The position numbers were made by a program, and so were the translations under genes. Of a stretch of DNA of 64,000 bases, positions 1 to 10,816 are shown piece by piece (the first letter of the stretch is position 1; every line of letters begins with the position of its first letter). The notes under the pieces are model-generated. The model saw only the letters and a program-made list of their open reading frames with translations, did no database searches and was not told where the DNA came from. The stretch lies in the NCBI GenBank assembly GCA_033239005.1, contig BSQZ01000006.1:9623162-9687161 (forward strand), in the 5' to 3' direction. The stretch comes from Lamellibrachia satsuma (taxonomy: Eukaryota; Annelida; Polychaeta; Sabellida; Siboglinidae).

Positions 1-249
1 GGAATTGTTTCTAGTCTTGCCACATGACAAATCATTGCAGTGGATTACCCTGGCAATCTGTCATCTGCCAAAAAACGTTTGAGGTAACTGCGCTGCTTAC
101 AGGCCTTGAGGATCGTGTGTCGTGTCTGAAATTGCCACAAGTAACAGTCCCTGTTAACTTGCAAAGCTTTTGGATATATTTACCAATTGTATGTCCCTCT
201 TAAATTTTATTTTTAGGTCATCTCATTTCAGAATCACCTTGCAAATTTT

Positions 250-700
250 TTTTTACCGATCTAGTATCCTCTATTTTGTCATCAATGTGTAACCCACCCT
301 CCTGAGATATGTGTTAACCTTGTTTTTAAACATATTCACTGACGCAGTTACCCAATGTGTAGATAATTTGTTCCATCAAGTTATTGTCCTCTGTGAGAAC
401 AAGTACTTCCTGATATCCAATCTACACTGATCCTTTACTAATGTTACCTCATGTCCTCTTGTTCTATTATCTTTCTTGCATGAGAAAAAAATATTTCTAT
501 TAATATTTTCATACCCATTCAATATCTTAAAAACTTCAATCTGATCTCCTCTTAACCTCCTTGTCTCTAGAGTTGTTAAACCACATTCTCTCAGTCGTTC
601 TTCATAACTAAGGTCTCTCAGTTCTGGAATCATCTTAGTTGCTCTCCTTTGAACTCGTTCAAGTGTATCTATATCCTTCTTATATACAGTAACATACGGC
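250..700 (-). mobile_element. CR1/L2-like LINE, C-terminal ORF fragment
   Basis: Read on the minus strand this encodes the tail that follows the reverse transcriptase in CR1/L2-type LINEs, with motifs such as LSYEERLRECGLTTLETRRL, DQIEVFKILNGYEN and, after one stop codon, SVNMFKNKVNTYLRR. That end normally anchors the last part of the ORF. The fragment is 5' truncated and broken by a stop after SQRTIT, so it is a dead copy. Pieces of the same family recur at 17478-17532 and 46020-46125. The family assignment rests on remembered motif patterns only. Confidence 0.7.
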
Positions 701-937
701 TACTTGCACTTTCACAAGTTACCCGATGTAACGATCAAAGTCAATACTTTCAATGATTTTAACAAAAGTATGTTCTCTTTTATAAAACCTTCTGTGTGTA
801 TTACTTATAAGTATTCACTCACTGCATGACTGAGTAGCAACAAACCTGGTTCATGACGGGCCAAATGGATTGAGGAGAGAGTTTTAATGACCATATGGAA
901 ATGATCGAGTTTAGCAATATGATTGATGACCTGCATG

Positions 938-1112
938 TTATATAACATCATGTTACATTAACGTCATGTCACATAACATCATGTTACATAACGTCATGTT
1001 ACATAACATCGTGTTACATAACATCGTGTTACATAACATCGTGTTATATAACATCATGTTACATAACATCATGTTACATAACATAGTGTTACATTAACGT
1101 CATGTTACATCA
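938..1112. repeat. 15-bp palindromic minisatellite
   Basis: About eleven imperfect copies of TAACATCATGTTACA in tandem. The core TAACAT-C-ATGTTA is itself a perfect palindrome around one base, so each unit can fold on itself. Variants have A/G and C/G changes at the centre. Confidence 0.85.
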
Positions 1113-2520
1113 TTAATTTATCACAGCATCGCTTGAGTCGTGAACGCTAATCATGTATGTAGGTCAGTGGCATGACCTCTTTCAACAGGAACTTTTTTGA
1201 CATTGACAACATATTGTCTGCTACGAAAAAACAATTCCTCTCGTATGATAGTAATGAATGCAGTCAGCTGTAATTTGTACACGTGCAATTTGTTTAGTTT
1301 AGTGTTACGTTTCGGTTGACATCAATTGCTACATGTACTTGTTAGATATTAGAATTAAATCTACTAGACTCAATCACCAGTGGCCAATATTTTTGGGGTG
1401 AATTTTCATGTTACACTGAATAATTGTACTTATCATGTAAACATGCATAATTAAAATTCACACGATGACCAGCGGCTTGTGCTAGAATTATTGGGCCTTC
1501 AAATCTCTAGAAAGATCCTCAACATTTTCAGGTTACAGCCCGGTTGGCCCTCAACACTTTCAAACGTATGTCATACACTTCCATCAAACCCTCACACCGG
1601 GGATATCTCAAATTTATAGTAGTAGGAAGAAAATTTACAATAAAACTACATTCTGTTTAGTGAAATGATGTGCGCAATGCGATGTTCGCATTGCCGAGTC
1701 CACAGCCTTATGCGCACTTGGCGTGTATTCTTCGAGGTAACGGTGAAAGTGACATAATGCCCTGGAATTGTTTCTAATGACAACTCGGGTGCAGTGACCC
1801 CTGTATGGTGCTTTATCCAGGCAATCTGTCAGTCTCACTCATGCTGAAGAAATGTTGAATTTATTTCATAGTGGCAAGAAGCAGAACAACATAAATCGTG
1901 GCAGTGAAACCACTGCAAGGCACTGCCTCGTGCATGAAATCTAATACGTCTACAGAGATCAATACACAAAATTACATATGGAATATAATGAAATAGCAAA
2001 TGATTAATAGTTGTGGAAATGTAACATGTCCCTTTCTCTGTGGTGGCAATTATCTAACAATGTCATAGGACACCCTCTGAGGGTATGCTTTATAATAACG
2101 AGATGCATTGACATTATGTTACGAAAAAAATCAATAGGATTCGAAGTTACTGGATGGGCCTGGATGCCATTTGGTCTAGAAAACACTGCGCACAATCAAA
2201 TGGCTCCAAAGTCAGTGCGGAGTGCTTAGTATTCCTGATTCTTTCACTATTTTAAATGACAGATTACCAAAACCTGTATGGGTGCTTCCCTGCATTCATG
2301 AATGCATGTGCTGTGCCTATATTATTTCGAAAATGGCACAGGTATATATGGAAATAAATATCTTAAACAGCACTAACTAGGCGAATCTAATGTTATTGAT
2401 AAAGATTTCCATTTTACCCTCAGGTGATACTTCCTCTGTAGTAAGCCATAAACACTGACGTTTCCCAACCCAATCGTCATTAACAAGACAATATCTGGCA
2501 TTGCCATTAATAATGCGCTG
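1113..2520. other. No gene seen
   Basis: AT-rich sequence with only short chance ORFs in conflicting frames. No family motif, splice-bounded exon or repeat was recognised. Confidence 0.5.
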
Positions 2521-2568
2521 CCTCTAATGTGAGCTACCTCTAATGTGAGCTACCTCTAATGTGAGCTA
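2521..2568. repeat. 16-bp tandem triplet
   Basis: Three adjacent perfect copies of CCTCTAATGTGAGCTA. Confidence 0.85.
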
Positions 2569-2716
2569 CCTATTCTTTATAAACTGATTAGATTAGATCC
2601 CAGGGTTGAGCAAAAATATTAGGATGTCCCCTATTCCATGGGACTGCCCTGCATTTTGACCAGATGTCCAAAGTCTTGCGATAGAAAGCAAATATCCCAC
2701 ATTTTTGTAATACTAC

Positions 2717-2864
2717 CATTTTAGTTTAACGTGGTCTGGCCATTTTAGTTTAATGTGGTCTGGCCATTTTAGTTTAATGTGGTCTGGCCATTTTAGTTTA
2801 ATGTGGTCTGGCCATTTTAGTTTAACGTGGTCTGGCCATTTTAGTTTAACGTGGTCTGGCCATT
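2717..2864. repeat. 24-bp minisatellite
   Basis: Six near-identical 24-base units containing TTTTAGTTTAAYGTGGTCTG, with one C/T variable site. The period is a multiple of three, so an open frame runs through (KWPDHVKL repeated on the minus strand). This looks like a by-product of the period, not a protein. Confidence 0.85.
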
Positions 2865-3010
2865 TCTGCTGACTGCGATGGAAGCTGGTCATATAAATCG
2901 CATTGCGTGATTGCATTTGAGCTAACATGGCGGAACCTGGTATAAAACAGAAAGTTCACTCCGAAAAGAAAATTTCAAGAAGACTGGTCGATGGAAGTGT
3001 TGTGTGTTAC

Positions 3011-3235
3011 TGCATTAACTATTGTGCTTTTGTACTTACTGTTAGCAGCACAATCAGGGGAGACTGTGACGGCACTTCCTTCTGTAAGGGTATCGGTCGT
3101 CTGTCCAGTATTCAGTCTGTCGTATTTATAGGGTGGACTATTTTGGGTGTGACTAATGTACGGATGGTGACTACTGTGCGGATTAATTGTGAATGCAGAC
3201 TATTTACATGTATTCCGCACTACATTCCTCCCCAT
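3011..3235 (+). repeat. Dispersed LTR-like repeat, copy 1
   Basis: About 220 bases that recur in the same orientation at 11505-11733. Shared blocks include the area around CAGTATTCAGTC, a TATA-like GTATTTATAG, TATTTTGGGTGTGA and a CCGCACTACA end. Length, the internal TATA-like box and the CA end suggest a solo LTR or short non-autonomous element. No target-site duplication or polypurine tract was identified, so the class is open. The ATG at 2927 before it begins an ORF that runs into this repeat. Confidence 0.45.
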
Positions 3236-3292
3236 TATAAAAAGTGTGGGATATGTTACAAGGAACATATATGCGGACTGTCATGTAAATAG

Positions 3293-4297
3293 TCAAATAC
3301 TATTGAGGATAGCAAAATATATACAAAGCAATTACAATAACGACGTGTGAAATATACACAATATTTTTGGTATTTCAATACTAATATTAGCCTTAATTAA
3401 ACCTGGACTCCGACAGGTATCTCAGGCTGTCCAAATGCATTCGTACAATTATACAAAACCCATGACACTGACAGGTGTCTAAGGCTATCTAATGAACCCA
3501 TAATTAGATCTAATCATCCGGCTGCAGACAGGAAGCTCAGGGACATCGATCTTCATATTTAATATTCCAAATTTATCCCTACCATAATATATATATATTA
3601 TACATCCTATCAACCTATCCAATTCTGTGAATAGTTATCCCTATCAATAGTATATGGTAATTTCTCGTGAAATGTTCACAAACATTGTTTAGGACCATTG
3701 CTTCTTCAATAAACTGAGTAGACGGTTGTGATCAGCTCGTACGTATGCGTCTTAATTAGGATTTTTGGGGGGACCCTACTTTTACATATGTACCTTTAAA
3801 ACACTGAGTACCGTCTCCAATAAATCAGTAATTTTTTTGCAATATTTACACGATTTCTTTAAAACAGTTTTTATTATTCGAACCACCTATGTAAGACATA
3901 TAGTTAATAGTTAGCTATAATGGCATATATTTCAGGAATTACTAACAACAATATTAACATTTTTGGTCAAATCCCTAAATTTTCCTGATTATTTTATGAG
4001 GGTTTTGTGAAACCGTACATCGCACTACTTCATACAGGCAAATGCAGTACAAACTATCACAAAATAACATGGATTTCTCATAGAACATGATGCTTCAGCT
4101 GGATACTTTGGATACGCAGTGTTTTAAATTAAAATCATTGGATAGTAACTTGTGGGAGGTCCCAAAACCGATTTGGGGAAGTTTTTATGCAACCGTACAT
4201 CGCACATTTGCAGATACATCGTGAGAAGAGTTCAATACATTAGTGAGAACTATTAATATGTCATCAATAACATATGTCAAGCTAAATATTTGTCAAG
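3293..4297. other. No gene; AT-rich with inverted GTACGG motifs
   Basis: No coding signal. Two copies of AACCGTACATCGCAC occur at about 4012 and 4191. They are inverted relatives of the GTACGGTTTCAGGCGA motif seen at 4439, 5816 and 6154 (see findings). Confidence 0.5.
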
Positions 4298-5388
4298 CAA
4301 ATGTTGCAAAGCATAACTTGTATTTGTCTACATTTACTATATTAGCGGCCTAAGCCACTAGTATATGTCATATGTGTTGGCAAACTTTATTTCTACAGAA
4401 CATATAACATTTTAACCTGTTCAGACTGATGTGCAACGTACGGTTTCAGGCGACGAACTGTTTCATTATTTTAGTGTTATACTGAACACATATGCTAAAT
4501 GTATTTTCAGATATCAGAATGCATGCCAACTGCCAGGGATTCCTGAATATACACAGAAAGGACCCCAAGTGGAAGAACAGTCGCAGCAGCAACGCCAATA
4601 TGACTATCGTGATTGCTAGCGTGGCGTAACACACCACACCTCTTACATAATGTCGCTGGCACAGACGTAGCGGCTCTCTCGCACATTCTGCAAGAGCCTA
4701 GGAGTGGCCTCTGCAAGTAACTATAATTAATAAGACACGCCAAGCCCATGATATGGGGCAGTAAGAAGCGACACAGGTGTAGGTGCGACCTGTAATGTAT
4801 TAAACAGATTCCCCGATGTCACAATGCAGGAACCACACAATATGTGTCCTTGTAGCCAAATTTCCAGCACTGTTTGGCCTTTAATCTTCATAGACCTGGC
4901 TGGAGGCTGGCTACAGGAAAGGTCCATGCGACAATAAATGGGAAGGCGGACAGGATAATAACATAGTTTATGGAGTTTTGCCTGGCAGTTTGTTCTAGTG
5001 AAACAACGATGACCATCCTGGAAGTCAGCCCAAAGCTACGAAACATTGAATGTGCCAGCAGTCCGTGGCATAATTAAATACCACACACACTGTGGTCCCA
5101 AGACCAGTCCTGAATACATGTGCCACGTCCCACTTCAAAAAGTGCAGCTTTGAGGATGGAGGAGAGTTCCATCCAACATGTCCAGGGTGGGAGAGAATGC
5201 GACTGGCAAGGAAGCAAGTGAAGAAGAAGGATGAGAAAGAGAGGTGGTTTCAAATAGGGATAACACTATGTAATCAAACAGTTCTATCAGTTCTGAGGTG
5301 CACTTCTTTCATATGACACTATGTAATCAAACACACTGGATCATAACTACACTAAAGCACATTTGACTATTACGTAATGATTTTTGAC
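4298..5388. repeat. 1.1-kb duplicated segment, copy 1
   Basis: Nearly identical to 6013-7157 at an offset of 1715 bases, in direct orientation. Both start at GCAAATGTTGCAAAGCATAA and end at TACGTAATGATTTTTGACA. Only scattered single-base differences were noticed apart from an extra 54-bp unit in copy 2. Short ORFs on both strands are conserved only because the DNA is. A minus-strand stretch near 4507-4749 has a C-x2-C ... C-x2-C pattern (CRMCERAATS ... CKRCG) that loosely recalls a transposase zinc region, but it could be chance. Confidence 0.9.
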
Positions 5389-6012
5389 AAGCTAAATATT
5401 TGTCAATGCTCTAATGTGTAAAGACATTTTCCTATGTTTTATGACACTTTTTAATGGGCCTTATAACCGTACGTCACCCTACACCACCTGAAACCATACA
5501 TCGGCAAGAAATGCTACGTGGCGACTTACCTAGAGCTACTTCCTAGTGATCTTCGTGGGAATTAAAGCAACGCCAAATGAACAGAAAGGAGTCCAGTTTT
5601 GCCAAAGACCCAAAGAACACATTTGGTAAGTGTTTTTTTAATATATGTTTCTACACGTTTCTATGAATGACTTATTAATGTTATTAATGTCTAGTAGTGA
5701 GTAAATTGGTGATTTTTGTCAAGTTAATATGTGCGCTTCGTCGTCAGGAGCAATAATGCGTGGCTTAGAGTATTATTCTAGGGAACAGACGTGCTCTCTA
5801 ACTTGGAGGTGACGGACGGTTTCAGGCGACTTACAATTGCAGCATTATTGAGATATATCGATTGGAGCCATGTGACAGCCATTTTGTATTTCTAAATAAT
5901 GGTTTTATTTGTATAATGGATATGCTAAATATACAGAGTATCATTAGAATAAAATAACAACCGTTTTCAATAAAATGTCATATAGATAAAAACAACTGAT
6001 AAAAATTTGAAG
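5389..6012. other. Spacer between duplicated segments
   Basis: Unique spacer without a recognisable gene. It starts with AGCTAAATATTTGTCAA, which also precedes copy 1 near 4272, so the repeating unit is probably longer than the strongly conserved part. It holds GTACGG-type motifs at about 5467 and 5812. Confidence 0.5.
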
Positions 6013-7157
6013 CAAATGTTGCAAAGCATAACTTGTATTTGTCTACATTTACTATATTAGCGGCCTAAGCCACTAGTATATGTCATATGTGTTGGCAAAC
6101 TTTATTTCTACAGAACATATAACATTTTAACCTGTTCAGACTGGTGTGCAACGTACGGTTTCAGGCGACGAACTGTTTCATTATTTTAGTGTTATACTGA
6201 ACACATATGCTAAATGTATTTTCAGATATCAGAATGCATGCCAATTGCCAGGGATTCCTGAATATACACAGAAAGGACCCCAAGTGGAAGAACAGTCGCA
6301 GCAGCAACGCCAATATGACTATCGTGATTGCTAGCGTGGCGTAACACACCACACCTCTTACATAATGTCGCTGGCACAGACGTAGCGGCTCTCTCGCACA
6401 TTCTGCAAGAGCCTAGGAGTGGCCTCTGCAAGTAACTATAATTAATAAGACACGCCAAGCCCATGATATGGGGCAGTAAGAAGCGACACAGGTGTAGGTG
6501 CGACCTGTAACGTATTAAACAGATTCCCCGATGTCACAATGCAGGAACCACACAATATGTGTCCTTGTAGCCAAATTTCCAGCACTGTTTGGCCTTTAAT
6601 CTTCATAGACCTGGCTGGAGGCTGGCTACAGGAAAGGTCCATGCAACAATAAATGGGAAGGCGGACAGGATAATAACATAGTTTAGGGAGTTTTGCCTGG
6701 CAGTTCGTTCTAGTGAAACAACGATGACCATCCTGGAAGTCAGCCCAAAGCTACGAAACATTGAATGTGCCAGCAGTCCGTGGCATAATTAAATACCACA
6801 CACACTGTGGTCCCAAGACCAGTCCTGAATATATGTGCCACGTCCCACTTCAAAAAGTGCAGCTTTGAGGATGGAGGAGAGTTCCATCCAACATGTCCAG
6901 GGTGGGAGAGAATGCGACTGGCAAGGAAGCAAGTGAAGAAGAAGGATGAGAAAGAGAGGTGGTTTCAAATAGGGATAACACTATGTAATCAAACAGTTCT
7001 ATCAGTTCTGAGGTGCACTGCTTTCATATGACACTATGTAATCAAACAGTTCTATCAGTTCTGAGGTGCACTTCTTTCATATGACACTATGTAATCAAAC
7101 ACACTGGATCATAACTACACTAAAGCACATTTGACTATTACGTAATGATTTTTGACA
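6013..7157. repeat. 1.1-kb duplicated segment, copy 2
   Basis: Second copy of 4298-5388. It differs by an additional tandem copy of a 54-base unit (TATGTAATCAAACAGTTC ... TTTCATATGACAC, about 6985-7090), which accounts for its greater length. Near-identity implies a recent duplication or gene conversion. Confidence 0.9.
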
Positions 7158-7829
7158 CATGAATACATCTCAACTTACATCATGACTTTGACAATTCACC
7201 AACTCACTGTAAGTTATTCATGAGATTTCCATAGGTTGCCACCTTAGTGAAAATAAAAACAATATGATATAGCCACATAAAGAAACGCATAAAAATTATT
7301 TTGCATATACAGGTACGTATACAAAACGCTAAAACTAGATGAAACTTGAGCAGTGGTCTCCGAAGTAATATACGCTGTTCTACTGAAAAATATATTAGGT
7401 AAAACCTATACGTCTGCAGTTCTAAACTCTCTACAAACTGATAGCTACCTTTCCCTTGTAATGGCATCTCATAATATAACGTCACGTTTCAAAAACATCA
7501 CAATCAGAGAGTGCAAATGACTTCAACATTAGCTCAGACAGATAAAAAGTTTGACTAATACGTCTTACCGATTCCCAAGCACAAATACATTATTATGGTA
7601 CATGTATAGAATGTGAAATATCACAAGTAATTATATACTAAATAAGTGTAATGACCTTTCAAACTACAAAGAACTGTGTGCAAACGTACGGTTTCAGATC
7701 TTAAGTATCTACAACTATTTACAACTTCACCCAGCTGTCAAATGCTCAATGTTAGGAGTTAGTCTACCAAATCTTATTTCCTAATTAGCTCAATATTGTC
7801 TCTTCATCTGACACATAGTACGAAGTTAC
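7158..7829. other. No gene seen
   Basis: AT-rich. It contains one more AACGTACGGTTTCAG motif at about 7685. No supported coding region. Confidence 0.5.
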
Positions 7830-8262
7830 ACGAATACGTTTATTTTACCCCCCTCTGAAACCCAAATGTGAACGTTTTGTGAGAACTGACCATACATGCC
7901 CGTGTCCAGTAGGCTGACGGCATAAGTGCCATCACTTGTGGTGATGTCAATAACCTCCTCGAACAGACAACTGTAACAAGTTGATGGCATCTTCACCAGT
8001 CACGTTATCAGACGGCATAACTCCACTGAGTCGACGTGTCACCAGTTGAGTCAGCAAGATACCGAACATCTTCTGTAGTGACTGCACGCTTGAGACATCT
8101 TTAGTCTCAATGTTGCCGTCAACACTGTCTTCGCCAATGCTGGTGACACAGACATGACACCAACTATCCTCCCTGACAGACTTAGCAGCGCAGAACGTAC
8201 CGACACCAAAGTATGATGTCGTGTGAAATGTATAGTACTCATGCATGTCCTTTGTCAACAGC

Positions 8263-8266
8263 TTAA
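8263..8266. other. TTAA target duplication, left end of Kolobok-like element
   Basis: TTAA directly next to the AGTGAAAACA terminus. It pairs with TTAA at 9239-9242 at the other end. Confidence 0.8.
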
Positions 8267-9238
8267 AGTGAAAACAAAGGCATTTGTGGGGCCTTTGTGC
8301 CTATAAGAGTACTTGAAAACTAACCATTTGCAAACATAATCAAGAATATCATGCAAGTGGTTAACTAAATATACCTCGTTGAACACCGAAAATCTTTTTT
8401 GTATGGGCAGCGCCATATTTGTTTAGAATCCTACATCAAGAGTGCTGACTAAGTTTCACACAACTTTAAATGCCTTATTGTAGACATAGACGATTTTAGT
8501 CACATACTTGCCAATAAGTTTGGACATGCCGTCTGGGTCTAAAATCAACTTATTTGGTAAGATAGTCCATTCATTCATTGTTTACTAACCGCCTCATGTT
8601 CCGATTTGACAGTTCTCTTGAGCAAGCGTTTGCGTTGTGTTGAAGCCTTCGGATGAGGTACATGCTGGAAGATTGTTGGTACCGCTTCAGGCTTTAACAT
8701 TCTCCATCGCCGACGTTTTGAAGGATCTTGACCCATTAGTTGATGAAATATATCAACTTCAAAACACGACTCTTCAAAACGGGCCGAACAAAGTCTAGCA
8801 TATCACATGGGCTTCCAACCAGCAAGCCCGCAATTGTGAATTCATTGCTTCACTACTGTCTGTTTTTTCAGAGGAAATTAAAAACAAGACAACTCTCTAT
8901 ACCTCGCTGAATCATGTTTACATCTAAATGCTGCACAGTACAGTTTTTGCTGCATGTAAATCCAATATAAAAGCAAATAAAAATGTAACTGCACATCTCA
9001 ACCACGTTAAAAATACACGCAATATGCACAGCCTACATCACAGTTGCGTTGGGGGTTAAGGGGCTGCTCACCACTGATTGGTCAAAATTGTAAACACTGA
9101 TGAATATGTCAGCCTCCACGAAAAATAACATTAGACCAAAATTTCGCACTTTTACAGTTACAGTAAACCACTACAAATGGTTAGTTTTTAGGCACTCTTA
9201 TTGGTGCAAAGGCCTAAAACAATGCATATGTTTTCACT
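8267..9238 (-). mobile_element. Kolobok-like DNA transposon with TTAA target duplication
   Basis: A 972-bp element bounded by TTAA on both sides, with inverted ends of about 65 bases. Both begin AGTGAAAACA when read inward and share blocks through AAAACTAACCATTTG. It carries a decayed THAP zinc-finger remnant on the minus strand. TTAA target duplication together with a THAP-bearing transposase is the established hallmark of the Kolobok superfamily; piggyBac also uses TTAA but has no THAP domain. Related ends occur at 21447 and at 43848-44934. It interrupts the Tudor pseudogene, and removing it with one TTAA rejoins the reading frame. No intact transposase remains. Confidence 0.75.
8585..8850 (-). 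pseudogene. THAP domain remnant of a Kolobok-like transposase
   Basis: The minus strand reads RLCSARFEESCFEV, then a basic stretch and MLKPEAVPTIFQHV, the typical second half of a THAP (C2CH) DNA-binding domain (CS-x-HF ... CF ... LKP-x-AVPTIF). The expected zinc-binding histidine after CS is arginine here (CSARF), and a TGA stop lies a few codons before this block (WKPM-stop-YARLCS). A basic tail (QRKRLLKRTVKSEHEAVSK) follows. The domain is therefore non-functional. It lies inside the TTAA-flanked element and is best explained as that element's own coding debris. Confidence 0.75.
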
Positions 9239-9242
9239 TTAA
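9239..9242. other. TTAA target duplication, right end of Kolobok-like element
   Basis: TTAA next to the inverted terminus, matching 8263-8266. The Tudor reading frame continues in phase across the two TTAA copies. Confidence 0.8.
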
Positions 9243-10077
9243 GTTTGCCTTTATGCAGCAACCCGTCTGCGTCAGCAACCTGTGTCAAGTCAGTGATAGA
9301 GGTGTCATCGCTGTCATCATCTTCAGCTTCTTCAGAATCCTCTGCTAAATTATTTATCAAGTTGTGCAGGCGCTGATGGACAGACATGCCTGTTTCTAGG
9401 AGATGTACGACTTAGCAAGGGACTGGTGTGTCTCTGCCGCCTATCTCGTCAGCTGATACAAACTGTGCCTCCTTGGTCCAGCCACCTTCAATGACCATCG
9501 CAATTCCATCGAGCTTGCACTCAATTGCATATGGTGAGGGCACATTCTATTCACGTTTGCTGGGGTAGATCTGCTTACATTCTATGCGCGTTGTATTGCT
9601 GTAGTCAATGAAGAACACATTGACCGTATCTGTATCGATGTCGAGAACGTGAGACCTGTATACGTGGCTGTCTGTGTACCTAACGACACAGAGTGCTCCA
9701 ACACTCGACTCCCAACTAATCCAGTGACGAGTAACTCAACTGTTCCGACACGCATGTCAACTCAGCATCACCATGCACCAGTTGACATCAGAAACGAGCT
9801 GGTGACAAAACATGACTGACATAAACATCAAATGGTACGGTGACACATGGGTACCATAAGACAACAGATGATATTGTCTGTTTGAGCTTTTGTTTGACCA
9901 CCATCTTTTCTGGATGTACTCTGGAGGGTTTGTGCATGTTTTGGACATGTTTCCCTTTTCACGATGCAATGCGGGATCATCTACGGAGGTATCAATTTCT
10001 CCAACTAGGTCACTTATCATGCCAACATTTTCCGCTGACTGGAGGATATCGGCAACTAATCGGGTTATCAGTAGAGA

Positions 10078-10152
10078 CATGACTGGTCATCACATACTGA
10101 CTGGTCATCACATCCTCACTGGTCATCACCTCCTGACTGGTCATCACCTCCT
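10078..10152. repeat. 17-18-bp minisatellite in Tudor pseudogene
   Basis: Four copies of a unit containing GACTGGTCATCACMTCC. On the minus strand it reads as repeated QEVMTS-type residues, so it may have expanded within the former coding sequence. Confidence 0.8.
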
Positions 10153-10483
10153 GTTTCTTGCGAGCTCCTACCCCCAACAAACATGAGTCCAGCGCTATAG
10201 ACACCATCTTTGGGGTGTGCGTCTAGGAGGGATTTCTTGTCAAATGTATGATCCGGGTATTTGGTTTCTTCAGTGCCTCACATTCACCATCTCCTTTCTC
10301 ATCCTTTTTCTTGTGTGCGATCTGCGGCTTTTTGCTAACATGATTTCCACCATCCTTAGTAATTTATCTTCAACATCATCAAACCACATCATCATCATCA
10401 AATCACATCATGTTTGCTCCTTCATGTTGTTTTTGGAGTTTCTTCTCATAATCTCGAATTATACATTCTTTTTCTCAATCATC

Positions 10484-10716
10484 CGCATCTCTTCCTCCCC
10501 CATCTGCATCTCTTCCTCCCTCATCCGCATCTCTTCCTCCCCCATCCGCATCTCTTCCTCCCCCATCTGCATCTCTTCCTCCCCCATCCGCATCTCTTCC
10601 TCCCCCATCCGCATCTCTTCCTCCCCCATCCGCATCTCTTCCTCCCCCATCCGCATCTCTTCCTCCCCCATCCGCATCTCTTCCTCCCCCATCCGCATCT
10701 CTTCCTCCCCCATCTA
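10484..10716. repeat. 21-bp minisatellite coding for (MGEEEMR)n
   Basis: Eleven copies of a 21-base unit with core CATCTCTTCCTCCCCCATCC, including a few C/T variants. On the minus strand, the Tudor pseudogene's sense strand, the period preserves a frame reading MGEEEMR repeatedly, with variants REEEM and MQMGEEE. That resembles an acidic coiled coil. Both strands stay open because the period is 21. Whether it was once part of the Tudor protein is inference from strand and adjacency. Confidence 0.85.
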
Positions 10717-10816
10717 CTGTATCATTTCTCTTAACATCTCTTTGTCATGGATCGATGCTCTTACTGCTCTAATCTGTAGAGTTATCCAGGCTGAGTCGTC
10801 CTGTTTCCAGTAACCT

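Larger units (their letters stand above)
7830..10490 (-). pseudogene. Multi-Tudor domain protein, broken (TDRD/RNF17-like)
   Basis: Minus-strand coding remains of a protein with several extended Tudor domains, the modules that bind methyl-arginine Piwi proteins in germline granules of animals. Visible signature: FDVYVSHVLSPARF then CQLVHGDAEL (9745-9840), then GALCVVRYTDSHVYRSHVLD and VNVFFIDYSNTTRIECKQIY (9540-9700), an acidic linker (EDSEEAEDDDSDDTS), and after the Kolobok insertion SYFGVGTFCAAKSVREDSWC (8150-8230) and DGTYAVSLLDTGMYGQFS (7870-7930), a second Tudor unit. Defects are in-frame stops (one where Trp would suit, F-stop-C; another in KRE-stop-NVPSP) and at least three frame changes (near 9960, 9740 and 7975). 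Upstream, about 10220-10380, KKPQIAHKKKDEKGDGECEA looks coding too. It lies on the same strand as the RAP1GDS1 exons, so it may sit in that gene's intron or just downstream. A set of real exons with sequencing errors is less likely given the number of lesions. Confidence 0.7.

Noticed and set aside
2927..3292. 121-codon ORF beginning MAEPGIKQKVHSEKK
   Set aside because: After some 25 codons it runs into the LTR-like repeat shared with 11505-11733. No splice donor or homologue was recognised.
4507..4749. Possible piggyBac-type zinc domain (CRMCERAATS ... CKRCG) on the minus strand of the duplicated segment
   Set aside because: No catalytic core frames lie next to it in the expected direction, so the cysteine spacing may be chance.
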